Positions 18,628 to 28,407 are shown, numbered from the stretch's first letter. The stretch: DNA of 64,000 nucleotides from Leptospira ognonensis (GCF_004770745.1 NZ_RQGD01000046.1:124001-188000), one strand, 5' to 3'. Notes: generated from the sequence alone by a model not told the origin. Translations and numbers: made by a program.

Positions 18628-18657
18628 AAAATATATTTGTCTAAAAAAAAAGGTCAA
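18628..18657 (-). promoter_or_regulatory. Candidate sigma-70 promoter for the parvulin/SPASM/SpsFG/TPR operon
   Basis: On the minus strand TTGACC (18652-18657) is followed after 18 bases by TATTTT (18628-18633). The start site would be about 25-30 bases before the parvulin ATG. It sits in the 79-base gap after lysC and is rich in A and T. The call rests on motif match and position only. Confidence 0.45.
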
Positions 18658-18674
18658 ATTTAATTTTTGTTTCA

Positions 18675-19889
18675 CTAACCAATAAATGCCGAGTGAAGCG
18701 CTTTTACAGCATCTTCAGATTGGTTTTGTTTGATCACGCAGGAGATTTTAATTTCGGAAGTAGAGATCATTTCAATATTGATTTTCTGATCTGCTAGTGC
18801 CTGGAACATTTTTGCTGCAACACCAACATGTGATTTCATACCCACACCCACAGCAGACACTATCGCGATATCCTCATCGATTTCCGAGGAACCATTTCCA
18901 TTGGACCTGGCATAAGCGTCAATGATAGGTTTGGCGACATTAATATCTTTTTTCGCGATGGTAAAGGAGATGGTATTTATACCATCACGAGGAGAAGATT
19001 GCACAATAACATCTACAATCACATCCTTGTTGGCAAGTTGTGTAAACAAATCTGCAGCGATTCCTGGTTTATCTTTAACGTCTGCAATTGTAACTCTCGC
19101 CTGATCCGCCTTAGCTGTAACGCCGCTAACTTTCATTTTTTCCATAATTTTGTCCTCACTCATCACTAGAGTTCCTGGTTTATCGTGAAAACTAGATCTA
19201 ACATGAATCACAACATTATAATTCATACCTAGTTCAACACTTCTAGAATGCAATACCCCAGCCCCAAGGCTAGCTAGCTCCAACATTTCTTCGTATGTTA
19301 TCTGTTTGTGCATTTTGGCAGTAGCGATTTTACGCGGATCAGCGGTATATACACCATCCACATCTGTATAAATCTCGCATTCATCTGCACCAAGTGCCGC
19401 GGCAAGTGCGACAGCCGAGGTATCACTACCACCTCGACCTAAGGTGACTATATTATCGTCTTTATCAATGCCCTGGAAACCCGCGACGATGACCACTTTA
19501 CCTTTGTTAAAGGCTTCATCGATACGGGTGCGATCAATCATTTCAATTTTTGCATTTGAAAAATTACCGTCGGTAAGTATTTTTACCTGGGATCCTGTAA
19601 ACGACTGAGCAGGAACTCCCATCTCATTTAAGGCAATTGCCAGTAATGCAATCGATACCTGCTCTCCCGTAGAGAGGAGCATGTCCATTTCTCTTTTCGG
19701 CGGATTTTTCGAGATTTTCTCGGCCAGATTCACGAGCTCGTCGGTAGTATGTCCCATTGCAGAGACGACGACAGCAATTTTGTGTCCCTCATCATGGTAA
19801 CGTTTGATACGTCTAGCGACGTTCTGAATTTTTGTGGTATCACCTACGGATGTACCACCATATTTCTGAACTACGATTCTTGAAGACAT
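18675..19889 (-). CDS. lysC: Aspartate kinase
   Basis: This 404-residue enzyme phosphorylates aspartate, the entry to lysine, threonine, methionine and diaminopimelate synthesis. The N-terminal kinase signature is [11 protein letters not shown], with [20 protein letters not shown] and [13 protein letters not shown] further on. Two ACT domains follow at about residues 265-404 ([40 protein letters not shown]), so it should be feedback-regulated. The length is typical of the monofunctional enzyme. It is divergent from the desaturase gene and lies 79 bases before the parvulin gene. Confidence 0.97.
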   Translation of the reverse strand: MSSRIVVQKYGGTSVGDTTKIQNVARRIKRYHDEGHKIAVVVSAMGHTTDELVNLAEKISKNPPKREMDMLLSTGEQVSIALLAIALNEMGVPAQSFTGSQVKILTDGNFSNAKIEMIDRTRIDEAFNKGKVVIVAGFQGIDKDDNIVTLGRGGSDTSAVALAAALGADECEIYTDVDGVYTADPRKIATAKMHKQITYEEMLELASLGAGVLHSRSVELGMNYNVVIHVRSSFHDKPGTLVMSEDKIMEKMKVSGVTAKADQARVTIADVKDKPGIAADLFTQLANKDVIVDVIVQSSPRDGINTISFTIAKKDINVAKPIIDAYARSNGNGSSEIDEDIAIVSAVGVGMKSHVGVAAKMFQALADQKINIEMISTSEIKISCVIKQNQSEDAVKALHSAFIG

Positions 19890-19997
19890 GGTTTCTAATG
19901 CCAGCCTTGCCTCCTTGGCGAGGGAATCAAGTACTATGAATTTTTTTGCAACCGATCTACAATCCCCCGCTCATATCTTTATATAGGATATTTTGGT

Positions 19998-20936
19998 ATG
20001 GATACATCGCAAACAATGGTCGAGTCAGTCGTAAAGCACAAGGCTCCTTTCTTATTTCTCATTCTCTTTTTTATGATTCAGGCTACGGTTCTGACTGTTT
20101 TTACGGTTCCGTTTACATGGGAATTGTTCTGGGTCGCTGTCGTTTCTTACTTTGTTAGAATGTTTGGTATTACCGCTGCATACCACAGGTATTTTTCACA
20201 CGCGACTTTTAAAACCTCGAGAGTATTCCAATTTGTTCTCGCTTACATTGGATCAATGTCTATGCAAAAGGGTGTATTGTGGTGGGCTGCTCATCATAGG
20301 AATCACCATAAATACTCAGATACGGACAAGGATATCCATTCTCCTAGCAAGAAAGGTTTTTGGTATTCGCATATGTTTTGGTTTCTAAGAGATGAGTATA
20401 ATGATTTTGAAACGAAATTGATTCCCGATTTTTATAAATACCCAGAATTACGTTGGTTGGATCGAAACCATTGGATTGCTCCGCTCAGTCTTGCAATCGG
20501 TCTCTACCTCGTTGGCGGATGGGCTTGGTTAGTCTATGGCTATGCAGTCGCGACATTTTTCCTAGGTCATGCTACTTGGACGATCAATTCGCTTTCGCAT
20601 GTTTACGGAAGTGTCCGTTATGATTCGAGAGATACGAGTAAAAATAACTTTTTCTTAGCCCTTCTTACAATGGGTGAGGGATGGCATAACAATCATCATT
20701 ACTATTGTTCCTCAGTGAACCAAGGTTTTTATTGGTATGAAGTTGATATGTCTTATTATATTCTAAAACTATTGTCTCTATTTGGAATTGTATGGGACTT
20801 AAAAAAACCTCCGGTGAAAGTCTTGGAAGAAGGTCTTCGTCGAGATTATGAAAAGAAACAAACAAAAAAAGCAAGCGTGGTAGAAAAGAAAATCAAACAA
20901 AATGCGCCTGCATCGAATGCAGTAGCTGCCATGTAA
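19998..20936 (+). CDS. Acyl-CoA desaturase (delta-9 type)
   Basis: The 312-residue membrane di-iron enzyme has the three histidine boxes of the stearoyl-CoA desaturase family: HRYFSH, HRNHHKYSD and HNNHH. Four membrane helices are arranged in two pairs around them, as expected. It introduces a cis double bond into saturated acyl-CoA and so controls membrane fluidity, with oxygen and an electron donor. ATG 19998 has AGGA 8 bases upstream. The C-terminal tail is Lys/Ala-rich and probably disordered. Confidence 0.93.
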   Translation: MDTSQTMVESVVKHKAPFLFLILFFMIQATVLTVFTVPFTWELFWVAVVSYFVRMFGITAAYHRYFSHATFKTSRVFQFVLAYIGSMSMQKGVLWWAAHHRNHHKYSDTDKDIHSPSKKGFWYSHMFWFLRDEYNDFETKLIPDFYKYPELRWLDRNHWIAPLSLAIGLYLVGGWAWLVYGYAVATFFLGHATWTINSLSHVYGSVRYDSRDTSKNNFFLALLTMGEGWHNNHHYYCSSVNQGFYWYEVDMSYYILKLLSLFGIVWDLKKPPVKVLEEGLRRDYEKKQTKKASVVEKKIKQNAPASNAVAAM

Positions 20937-20949
20937 CAATGAGTAGATG

Positions 20950-21432
20950 TCACATCCCTAGTCGTTTTCTGATGTGGGATGGGATATCATCCAAAGAATT
21001 ATATCGTTTCTTTTTCCCTCCAGGAAGAGAAACATAATAAAATCCATTTAAGATTTCTAAAAAATAATCCTGACCTTTTTCACCGAGAGAACGATTGTCA
21101 AGCTCCTTGACCATTTTTTGATAATTTTTGGGCAACAGGTTCCAATTTGAATAATTAGTTACTACACCCTTATCGTTGACGGTGTAAGTTCCATCTTGAT
21201 GTAAAATTTTAGTACCGTTATAATCAAAAATCTCCATTACCTGAAGTGCCGGATCTTTTTTCTTCGATTTTGTCTCCTGCTTGGATTCGTCCTTTTTTGC
21301 ATCTGCGTTTTGAGTGGGAGAAGGCTTTTTCGTTTTTAGGAGTGTGAATGTCAACAGCATGAGACCAGCAAACGCCAAACATCCAAATACCAGATATTCA
21401 GTGGGAGATAAGGTAAATAGATAACGTATCAT
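20950..21432 (-). CDS. Membrane-anchored protein of unknown function
   Basis: This 160-residue protein has one membrane helix (residues 12-32, YLVFGCLAFAGLMLLTFTLL), a low-complexity Lys/Glu/Gln linker (about 35-62) and a C-terminal domain with several aromatic residues (TKILHQDGTYTVNDKGVVTN; LNGFYYVSLPGGKKKRYN). I do not recognise the family. It is the last gene of a four-gene minus-strand operon; its first base overlaps the end of the preceding lipoprotein gene. Confidence 0.6.
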   Translation of the reverse strand: MIRYLFTLSPTEYLVFGCLAFAGLMLLTFTLLKTKKPSPTQNADAKKDESKQETKSKKKDPALQVMEIFDYNGTKILHQDGTYTVNDKGVVTNYSNWNLLPKNYQKMVKELDNRSLGEKGQDYFLEILNGFYYVSLPGGKKKRYNSLDDIPSHIRKRLGM

Positions 21433-21731
21433 TACTTTAGAATATAGTTTATTGATCTACATCTTGAGGGTGTTGGATCATTGGTTTGCCAATTCGGACA
21501 TGGGACGAGTTCGATTGCCTTCAAACAACCGTCCAAAGCGGATACCTTAATCCTTCCCAAAAAAATCGTTGTTACGAGGTGGGATTTGCCGCAGGTGATA
21601 TCTTTAACGGCATATGCTTGGAATACCTTTGCATTTGCTTCAGAAGCAGAATAATAAATATCATCTTTATTCTGAATGCAATTAACAAAAATAAGAGACA
21701 TGCCAATATATAAAATTTTTCGGCGGATCAT
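21432..21731 (-). CDS. Small predicted lipoprotein
   Basis: The 99-residue product has a short positively charged start, a hydrophobic segment, and a Cys after FVN (residue 18), which fits the loose spirochaetal lipobox. The mature part has five further Cys (DITCGKS, DGCLKA, VPCPNW, SRCRS), which suggests disulfide bonds and an extracytoplasmic location. No family was recognised. Start and stop are coupled to both neighbours (overlap TAATG at 21731, single-base overlap at 21432). Confidence 0.6.
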   Translation of the reverse strand: MIRRKILYIGMSLIFVNCIQNKDDIYYSASEANAKVFQAYAVKDITCGKSHLVTTIFLGRIKVSALDGCLKAIELVPCPNWQTNDPTPSRCRSINYILK

Positions 21732-22270
21732 TATCTTTTGAGTTTAATCTTTTGTGTTTCCGATATTGGCAAAGAAATAGATCCGATACTGGAACGAATT
21801 TCTACATCCCCGTTAATATAGATCTCGGCCTCACTTCCCTTTGCCGCAGCAGAAACCAATTGTAAAAGAAGAGAGATCAATTTGGAATCGATTCCTTTTT
21901 TCTGATCAATATCTAATGTAAGCTGCAGTTCAACTTGGCTATTTTTGGGGATCAGCTTAGGTTCTTCATTGATAATGGTTCCTATCAGTTGTTGTCCACT
22001 ATTTGTAACGAGAAATAATTTTAGATTAAATTTATATATTTCCACATCTTCTTCATTTGGATTTGAAGCGGATATGACTGGGGTCACAACGAATTTCGGT
22101 ATTAATAGAAAGTCTTTGTTTGGTTCCGAATGGACTAATAAATTAACCAATTCAAATTTACAATTTTTTAGATTATCTATATTCTTTTTCACACCCGTAA
22201 AACAAGAATGAAAAAGAAAAAGAATCGAGAGTAGAAGTGAGAAAAGTCTTATATTAGGCAACAAAAACAA
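21731..22270 (-). CDS. LEA14/WHy-like lipoprotein
   Basis: This 179-residue protein has a lipoprotein signal (LLSILFLFHSC) and then one beta-sandwich of the LEA type 2 (water-stress) kind: PVISASNPNEEDVEIYKFNL resembles the N-P-N strand turn of the family. Such lipoproteins are common in spirochaetes and proteobacteria, and their function is poorly known. The start lies within the end of the upstream oxidoreductase gene (17-base overlap). Confidence 0.7.
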   Translation of the reverse strand: MFLLPNIRLFSLLLSILFLFHSCFTGVKKNIDNLKNCKFELVNLLVHSEPNKDFLLIPKFVVTPVISASNPNEEDVEIYKFNLKLFLVTNSGQQLIGTIINEEPKLIPKNSQVELQLTLDIDQKKGIDSKLISLLLQLVSAAAKGSEAEIYINGDVEIRSSIGSISLPISETQKIKLKR

Positions 22271-23243
22271 CCTTTCCTTCGGTCATATGTGCTTTGTAAT
22301 ACTCTAAACCTTCTTGATACTGATCGAGAGGGTATTTTTTATTTATCTTAGTTTGAAAGATCGTTTTCAAATACTTTTGTGCTTCCTTTGCTTGTTTTTG
22401 GAATTCTTCAATACCTAAGGAATAGATCCAAGAAGAAAGCCAATACCCCTCCACTTTTTTGTTTTGAAAGATCATCATTCCAGCATTCACGGATATCGGT
22501 TTTTCAGAAAGGGCTCCATAACAAATGATTTTTCCGGCATAGGGCATACATTCCAACACAGTCTGTGCTGTCTCTCCTGCAACAGCATCTATCGCATACG
22601 TGGCGTTTAGTTTTTTGGCAGTTTTGTAAAGTTCTTTTGCAAAATTTGGACTTTCAGAGTTGATGATAAATTCTGCACCTAATTCACGTAATGTGTCCTC
22701 TTGTTCCTTTTTTCTGACTATATTGATAAGTGGTATCTTCTTTTCGGAACAGAGTCTAACTACCATCTTTCCGAGCGCACTTGCGGAAGCAGTTTGTATC
22801 ATGGCAGCATGGTTTTCATTTTGACAACGTGTTACCATAGCCCAAGCAGTCATAGGATTGACGAAAAAACTCGAAGCCTCGTCAAGTGTGATCCCCTCGA
22901 TGAGTGGTAAACAGTTCTCCTCGGTAGTCACCATATATTCCGCCCAAGCACCGTCATTATGTCCTGCAACACAAGATACTTGCATATTAGGTTTTAAGGA
23001 TTTAATATCTTTACCGACAGCAGCTACGGTGCCACTCGCTTCAAATCCGGCGGAAACGGGTGCTTTTTTTTTGATTCCATAAAGTCCCCTAATGAACATT
23101 AGGTCGGAAGGATTGATGGGGGAAGCATGGATTTTTATCAAAACTTCATTGTCCTTCGGAACGGGAATTTCTTTTTCTCGGAGTTCCAGGACTGGTGCGA
23201 TTTCATCGTATTTTAAGATGGTGACTGCTTTCATGTCTTCCAT
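22254..23243 (-). CDS. MDR-family oxidoreductase (quinone reductase/enoyl reductase-like)
   Basis: The 329-residue protein belongs to the medium-chain dehydrogenase/reductase superfamily. The N-terminal GroES-like domain has INPSDLMFIRGLYG and SAGFEASGTVAAVG, and the nucleotide domain has QTASASALGKMVVRLC. There is no catalytic zinc set, so it is a zinc-independent quinone or enoyl reductase type using NADPH. It heads the lipoprotein operon and is divergent from the MCE gene with 55 bases between. Confidence 0.85.
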   Translation of the reverse strand: MEDMKAVTILKYDEIAPVLELREKEIPVPKDNEVLIKIHASPINPSDLMFIRGLYGIKKKAPVSAGFEASGTVAAVGKDIKSLKPNMQVSCVAGHNDGAWAEYMVTTEENCLPLIEGITLDEASSFFVNPMTAWAMVTRCQNENHAAMIQTASASALGKMVVRLCSEKKIPLINIVRKKEQEDTLRELGAEFIINSESPNFAKELYKTAKKLNATYAIDAVAGETAQTVLECMPYAGKIICYGALSEKPISVNAGMMIFQNKKVEGYWLSSWIYSLGIEEFQKQAKEAQKYLKTIFQTKINKKYPLDQYQEGLEYYKAHMTEGKVVFVA

Positions 23244-23298
23244 TTCTTCGAACTAAAAACTACTTGCCAAGCCTTTCTTTATCGTCGAAAGGTAAAGG

Positions 23299-24102
23299 GT
23301 GGAAACGAAACGAAAAGGAACTCGAAACTATTATGAACCTCTCCTGGGTCTGATATTTTTGGGGATTCTCGTTTTTGCCTTTTTTGCGACTGTCATTCGA
23401 CCTGAGAAACCTGCTAAGAATTTTCCATACCGCCTTTCGTTATTTTATTCCCGCATTGATGGCATTTCCGAAGGGAATGAGGTTCGGATATTAGGAATTA
23501 CTAAGGGATATATTGCCCATATTACTACGCGACCAATCATAGATATACCAGATCGAAGATTTTTGAATGGTAACGAGGGTGATGCGATAGAGCTTGTCAT
23601 TGCACTTGAGGAACCTCTGACTCTTTGGGATAACTATCGAGTCGATTTTCAAACCATCACTTTATTTTCGAATCGCGTAATCAACATCAATCCCGGAAGC
23701 TCTGATGGTCACACTCCCTATTTTACACCAACGGCAAGAGAAGGTGACGCCATTCCAGATTACCTTCCCTCTGCTCGATACTTTGATGATTTTTTTAAGG
23801 CGGCATCACAAACTATGGAGGATAACCGCGAGGACATCCGATCCATTACGAAAAACTTGAGTTCAGTATCTACTAAATTGAACGGCAATGAAGGAACCTT
23901 GCCAAAGTTGATCGGATCGACTGAAATGTATGATGAATTGTATACAACTGTAAATGATGCTGAGGTGATTGGAATAGAAGGAAGAAGATACATGGAATCT
24001 TCACGTAACCTTGAGAATACGATGCCTATTCCATTTTTCGTAACCCTTTCTTTTTACGGCAGAACTACGCTTACAGGTAGAAGGATTGGTCCTCAAAATT
24101 AA
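23299..24102 (+). CDS. MCE/MlaD-domain protein
   Basis: This 267-residue protein starts with GTG at 23299, preceded by GAAAGG with a 6-base spacing. It has one membrane helix (residues 14-32) and an MCE domain at about 40-140 (LSLFYSRIDGISEGNEVRIL; GITKGYIAHI), then a helical region (about 160-230). MCE proteins form periplasmic lipid-transfer assemblies (MlaD, PqiB, Mce). No MlaE/MlaF permease or ATPase gene is next to it, so its partners must be elsewhere. Six complementary bases at 23272-23277 and 23287-23292 could fold over the ribosome site. Confidence 0.8.
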   Translation: METKRKGTRNYYEPLLGLIFLGILVFAFFATVIRPEKPAKNFPYRLSLFYSRIDGISEGNEVRILGITKGYIAHITTRPIIDIPDRRFLNGNEGDAIELVIALEEPLTLWDNYRVDFQTITLFSNRVININPGSSDGHTPYFTPTAREGDAIPDYLPSARYFDDFFKAASQTMEDNREDIRSITKNLSSVSTKLNGNEGTLPKLIGSTEMYDELYTTVNDAEVIGIEGRRYMESSRNLENTMPIPFFVTLSFYGRTTLTGRRIGPQN

Positions 24103-24188
24103 TAATATAGAAGTGATGAAAAAAATAAATCCTTTCTCACTTCCTTTCTGTCGACATTTAACAAGGAAGGAATAAGGTTAACGCATTC

Positions 24189-25268
24189 ATGAAAGTCGCA
24201 ATAATACACGATTGGCTCACTGGGATGAGAGGTGGCGAAGTTGTTCTTGATTCTCTTTTAAAGGCTTATCCCTCTGCGGATCTTTTTACGCTATTTTATA
24301 ATAAAGGAAAACTGAATGCTCGCATCGAGGATCGAAAAATCATCACGGCATTTACCAATAACCTTCCCTTTAAAGAAAAATTTTATAGATACTACTTGCC
24401 TCTTTTTCCTACTGCCATAGAATCTTTAGATCTAAAAGGATATGATGTCATCATCAGTTCCTCTCATTGCGTTGCCAAGGGAGTGATTCCTCATCCAAAT
24501 ACCTTCCACTTAAGTTACATTCACTCTCCGATGCGTTACGTCTGGGACATGTATTATGATTATTTTCCAAAGAAGAGCGGTTTCAAATTCCTCGCATTTC
24601 AAATGATCTCCAATTACTTACGAACTTGGGACAGTACCTCCGCAAACAGAGTGGATCATTTCACCTGTAACTCAGATTTTGTGGGAAAACGCATTCAAAA
24701 ATACTATCGAAGAGATTACCAGGTGATTTATCCACCTTGTGTTTCTACAAATTTCCGAGTGCAGGACTATTCCAAAGAAGATTTTTACCTCATCGTTTCC
24801 GCTTTTGCTCCCTACAAACGACTCGATATCGCGATTGAAGCCTTTCGAAAAAATGGTCGGAAGCTTGTCCTCATCGGAGGCGGGCAGGACGAAGCGAAAC
24901 TTACAAAAAATCTTCCTTCCAATATCATCTGGAAAAAAGGTCTGCCTAGGGAAGAGGTCATTGAATATTACAAAAGGGCCCGTGGATTTATCTTTCCAGG
25001 GATGGAAGATTTTGGCATAACTCCCGTAGAATCTCAAAGTTATGCCACTCCCGTCGTCGCATTTGCAAAGGGCGGTGCACTCGAAACGGTTACGGAAGGA
25101 AAAACGGGGGCATTTTTTAAGGAACAGACTCCCGAGGCCTTAAACCAGGCGATTTTGGACGTAGAAAAGATCTCCTTGCGCCGTAGAGATTTTCAAAGCT
25201 CCATTGAGAGATTTACGGAAGAAAAATTCGTAAGCGAAATTCTAAAGTCAGTCGATAGACATAAGTAG
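24189..25268 (+). CDS. Glycosyltransferase family 4 protein
   Basis: The 359-residue GT-B protein begins KVAIIHDWLTGMRGGEVVLD, with the glycine-rich loop of the family, and ends its donor domain with FIFPGMEDFGITPVESQSYA, the E-x7-E motif that binds the nucleotide-sugar. It should transfer a sugar from an activated donor in surface polysaccharide synthesis. The donor and acceptor cannot be told from sequence. It stands 86 bases after the MCE gene and 20 bases before flbD. Confidence 0.9.
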   Translation: MKVAIIHDWLTGMRGGEVVLDSLLKAYPSADLFTLFYNKGKLNARIEDRKIITAFTNNLPFKEKFYRYYLPLFPTAIESLDLKGYDVIISSSHCVAKGVIPHPNTFHLSYIHSPMRYVWDMYYDYFPKKSGFKFLAFQMISNYLRTWDSTSANRVDHFTCNSDFVGKRIQKYYRRDYQVIYPPCVSTNFRVQDYSKEDFYLIVSAFAPYKRLDIAIEAFRKNGRKLVLIGGGQDEAKLTKNLPSNIIWKKGLPREEVIEYYKRARGFIFPGMEDFGITPVESQSYATPVVAFAKGGALETVTEGKTGAFFKEQTPEALNQAILDVEKISLRRRDFQSSIERFTEEKFVSEILKSVDRHK

Positions 25269-25288
25269 AAATCTCATAGGGGGATCTC

Positions 25289-25504
25289 TTGGTCATCCTA
25301 CATCGGCTAAAAGGTGCAGAATTTATTCTCAATGCAGAACTCATTGAGACGATAGAAGCAAATCCTGATACGATCATCACTTTAACGACGGAAAAAAAAT
25401 TCATCGTTACAGAGACGGTCGCAGAAGTTATGGAAAAAGTTTTAAGCTATAAAACTCGAATCCATCATTTACCTAAAGCCCATCAAAAGACCGAGGAAGG
25501 ATAA
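25289..25504 (+). CDS. flbD: Flagellar protein FlbD (SwrD)
   Basis: The 71-residue protein matches FlbD/SwrD: VILHRLKGAEFILNAELIET is the conserved start and the middle TIITLTTEKKFIVTETV follows the family pattern. It starts with TTG at 25289; the GGGGGA run upstream is the ribosome site. In Bacillus the homologue SwrD increases motor torque. Its place directly before motA fits that role. Confidence 0.92.
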   Translation: MVILHRLKGAEFILNAELIETIEANPDTIITLTTEKKFIVTETVAEVMEKVLSYKTRIHHLPKAHQKTEEG

Positions 25505-25513
25505 AGCACAGAC

Positions 25514-26296
25514 ATGGATATAGCTACAGTCATTGGTTTAGGTCTAGGGGTCGCCATGATGGGCCTCGGTGTTGTATCTGGGGGTCTTGCCATCGGGGAC
25601 CTAATCGATATTCCTTCGATCTTGATTACATTCGTAGGTGCTGCCGCAGCCACCATCATTTCATTCCCTTGGACTTCCACCACGGGAGTTACTGCTGTAA
25701 TCAAAAAAGCATTTCAAAATCCAACCTTTGATTTACCAAATTTAATTACCACTCTTGTAAGTTTTTCTGAAAAGGCGAGAAGGGAAGGTTTACTTGCCCT
25801 TGAAGATGATATCAATGAACTCCCTGAAGAATTCTTAAAGAAAGGCATCCAGCTTGTAGTGGATGGAACGGATCCAGAGCTCGTCAGAAATATCATGGAA
25901 ACTGAAATTTCTAATACCGCAGGTCGCCACTTTTACGGAAGATCTTGGTTAGATGCTTACGCCGGTTTTGCGCCTGGTTTCGGGATGTTAGGGACACTCA
26001 TTGGTCTCGTAGGGATGCTAAAAAACCTAGGTGGTGGTGATGCGAGTGCCATCGGTCAGGGTATGGCGACAGCCCTAATTACAACATTATATGGTTCACT
26101 TGCTCAGAATTTACTTGCCGCGCCTCTCGTACGTAAGCTAACAAGAAGATCTGAAGACGAGCTCGTAATCAAACAAGTCATGGTCGAAGGAACTTTATCG
26201 ATTCAGTCAGGAGATAATCCACGGATCGTAAAAGAGAAATTAGCCAGCTTCCTAACTCCGAGTGAAAGAGCTGCATTGAAAGAAGAGGGAGAATAA
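25514..26296 (+). CDS. motA: Flagellar motor stator protein MotA
   Basis: The 260-residue inner-membrane protein has four transmembrane segments: about 7-30, 35-55, and a pair at about 148-205. The cytoplasmic loop between has the conserved FSEKARREGLLALEDDI. The channel helices carry YAGFAPGFGMLGTLIGLVGM and TALITTLYGSLAQNLLAAPL. With MotB it forms the proton-driven stator, which in spirochaetes drives periplasmic flagella. It is preceded by flbD and followed 9 bases later by motB. Confidence 0.97.
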   Translation: MDIATVIGLGLGVAMMGLGVVSGGLAIGDLIDIPSILITFVGAAAATIISFPWTSTTGVTAVIKKAFQNPTFDLPNLITTLVSFSEKARREGLLALEDDINELPEEFLKKGIQLVVDGTDPELVRNIMETEISNTAGRHFYGRSWLDAYAGFAPGFGMLGTLIGLVGMLKNLGGGDASAIGQGMATALITTLYGSLAQNLLAAPLVRKLTRRSEDELVIKQVMVEGTLSIQSGDNPRIVKEKLASFLTPSERAALKEEGE

Positions 26297-26305
26297 TCTT
26301 TCGTC

Positions 26306-27133
26306 ATGGCAAAAGCTAAATGTCCAGAGTGCATTCAAAAGGTCCCCGAGTTCATGGCAACTTACGGGGACATGGTGACACTGCTCCTCTGTTTCTTCAT
26401 CCTTCTTTACACGACAGGAAAAACAGATGCTCGCGAGATGCAGATCATTCTCTCTGCATTTAAGTCGACGACTGGATTCTTTACGGGTGGCCAAACTCTT
26501 TCCAAAGGCTCTTTGGAAGAAATGGGAATGAATATCGAATCATTGCCCTCACAAACTGTAGGTCGAAATCTTTCGAAAGCAAAGAAAGATGCGCAAGAAA
26601 TTTTCAAACCAGAAGTAGATGCGGGTAAGGTCAGAATTTCAGAAAATGAAAGAGGCTTAATTATTTCTCTTGTTGGTGCAGATTATTTTTATCCAGGTTC
26701 TGCCATTCTGACTCCTTCCATTCGTGAAACCTTAAGAAAGGCGGCTGGATTGATCAATGGATTGGAAAGATTCGTCAGAGTGGAAGGCCATAGTGATGAT
26801 GATGCTGTCAATCCTGTCAATCGCCCAGGTCGTGAGGAAAGAGAGTATATCAATAACTGGGATTTGGCAGCCGCGAGAGCAGTCAATACAACCGTATTCA
26901 TGATCAATTCTGAGGAAATCGATCCAAGTTGGTTCCAAGCCGTAAGCTTTGGATCTTACCGTCCCATGATTTTAGAAAATGATGGGACGCCTGAAGCAAA
27001 GGCATTTAATAGAAGAGTAGATATTATCATTCTGACAGAAAAATCAACGAAACGTGCACCAGGCGAAAGTAAATATGGTTTGCCAGAGTCACGTTTACCA
27101 AATACCGAAACAAATGTAGAAGGAGAAAACTAA
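26306..27133 (+). CDS. motB: Flagellar motor stator protein MotB
   Basis: The 275-residue protein has one N-terminal helix with the proton-carrying Asp in TYGDMVTLLLCFFILLY and a peptidoglycan-binding OmpA-like domain at about 130-250 (VEGHSDDDAVNP; AAARAVNTTVFMI; NRRVDIIILT). Two N-terminal Cys (KCPECIQK) precede the helix. It anchors the stator to the cell wall. fliL follows after 1 base. Confidence 0.97.
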   Translation: MAKAKCPECIQKVPEFMATYGDMVTLLLCFFILLYTTGKTDAREMQIILSAFKSTTGFFTGGQTLSKGSLEEMGMNIESLPSQTVGRNLSKAKKDAQEIFKPEVDAGKVRISENERGLIISLVGADYFYPGSAILTPSIRETLRKAAGLINGLERFVRVEGHSDDDAVNPVNRPGREEREYINNWDLAAARAVNTTVFMINSEEIDPSWFQAVSFGSYRPMILENDGTPEAKAFNRRVDIIILTEKSTKRAPGESKYGLPESRLPNTETNVEGEN

Positions 27134-27134
27134 C

Positions 27135-27662
27135 ATGGGTGACCGTGAAGTAGATGAAGAAGAAGGTGGGTTAGCCGAGGGTAGTCCTTCCGGTGCCGGG
27201 ATGTCTCCTATCGTTAAGTGGTTGTTATATGTAGCCGCTGCGATTTTTGGTATCATCATTGTTACCGTTATATCAATGTTTGTTGCTCAGAAGACTGCAA
27301 CGAGTGTCTTTAAACAACAGAAAAACGTAGCATTAGTAAAAGCACCGCCTCCGCTAGATATCTATAGCTTTCAAGATGAGTTTAGAGTCAATACTTCGGA
27401 TATTGGCGAGTCTCATTTTGTTAAGTTAAAGATGTCGCTTGGATTTGAAGCTGGTCAGCCTGCATTATCTCAGGAATTAGCGACCCGCGTAGCTCAAATG
27501 CAAAACATTATTAACTTGGTAATTGCTCGTAAGACGAAAGATGAACTAAAATCCGTAACCAACCAATTAGATTTACGTGAAGAGATCAAAGCACATCTAA
27601 ATCACATTTTGACAAATGGAAAAATCAAAGAGATTTACTTTACTGAATTTTTAGTGAACTGA
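27135..27662 (+). CDS. fliL: Flagellar basal body-associated protein FliL
   Basis: The 175-residue protein has an acidic N-terminal tail, one membrane helix (about 30-55) and a periplasmic domain ending in IKEIYFTEFLVN, the typical FliL C-terminus. FliL surrounds the stator and supports torque. The ribosome site AAGGAG lies 9 bases before ATG 27135. The gene ends the flbD-motA-motB-fliL motor operon. Confidence 0.93.
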   Translation: MGDREVDEEEGGLAEGSPSGAGMSPIVKWLLYVAAAIFGIIIVTVISMFVAQKTATSVFKQQKNVALVKAPPPLDIYSFQDEFRVNTSDIGESHFVKLKMSLGFEAGQPALSQELATRVAQMQNIINLVIARKTKDELKSVTNQLDLREEIKAHLNHILTNGKIKEIYFTEFLVN

Positions 27663-27663
27663 T

Positions 27664-28407
27664 ATGACCAAAAAAGTCCTGGGTGTTATTCCTGCGCGTT
27701 ATGCGAGCACCCGATTTCCGGCCAAACCACTTGCCATGATTGGAAACAAAACCATGGTCGAGTGGACTTTTATTCATTCTCTGAAATCTAAATCAATCGA
27801 CCATCTTGTGGTTGCGACGGATCATGAAGAAATAAAAAACACGGTAGAGAAGTTTGGTGGTAATGTGATCCTGACTCGGGAAGACCACCCAACAGGTACG
27901 GATAGACTCATCGAAGTCTGCGAAAAGCTTTTAGAATTTGAAATCATCGTAAACATCCAAGGTGATGAACCAGGAATTGAGCACGAGTTGATAGATGGTG
28001 TCGTCGCGCTTAAAAAGAAACATGAGGATTGGGAAATGACGACGGCAGCAGTTCCCTTTATAGATTCAGAAGACCCCAAAGATCCCAACAAGGTAAAGGT
28101 CGTATTTGATCATCAATACAAGGCAAATTATTTTTCAAGGTCACCAATTCCTGCTTCTTTCAAAAAAGAAGCTAAATACTATCGCCATTTAGGAATTTAT
28201 TGTTACGAAAAAAACTTTCTTTTGCAGTATCATTCACTTCCCCAATCGAGTTGGGAAGAAGCAGAGTCTTTAGAGCAGTTGCGTGCCCTCCAAGCAGGAA
28301 GGCAAATCGGAGTTTATCTTGCAAACAAAGCAAATCTTGGAGTGGATACACCAGCAGATTTGCTGGTTGTCCAAGCAGAATTTAAAAAACTAGGTTTGAT
28401 CTCTTGA
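27664..28407 (+). CDS. kdsB: 3-deoxy-manno-octulosonate cytidylyltransferase (KdsB)
   Basis: The 247-residue enzyme makes CMP-Kdo for lipopolysaccharide core. Signatures: VIPARYASTRFPAKPLA, VNIQGDEPGIE and GIYCYEKNFL. It starts 1 base after fliL and so probably shares its transcript, although it is not a motility gene. Its last 18 bases overlap the end of the convergent antiporter gene. Confidence 0.96.
   Translation: MTKKVLGVIPARYASTRFPAKPLAMIGNKTMVEWTFIHSLKSKSIDHLVVATDHEEIKNTVEKFGGNVILTREDHPTGTDRLIEVCEKLLEFEIIVNIQGDEPGIEHELIDGVVALKKKHEDWEMTTAAVPFIDSEDPKDPNKVKVVFDHQYKANYFSRSPIPASFKKEAKYYRHLGIYCYEKNFLLQYHSLPQSSWEEAESLEQLRALQAGRQIGVYLANKANLGVDTPADLLVVQAEFKKLGLIS

Noticed and set aside
24103..24188. 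Short inverted repeats (GAAGTGA/TCACTTC and CTTCCTT/AAGGAAG) before the glycosyltransferase
   Set aside because: Stems of seven bases with large loops and no T-run; too weak to call a terminator.
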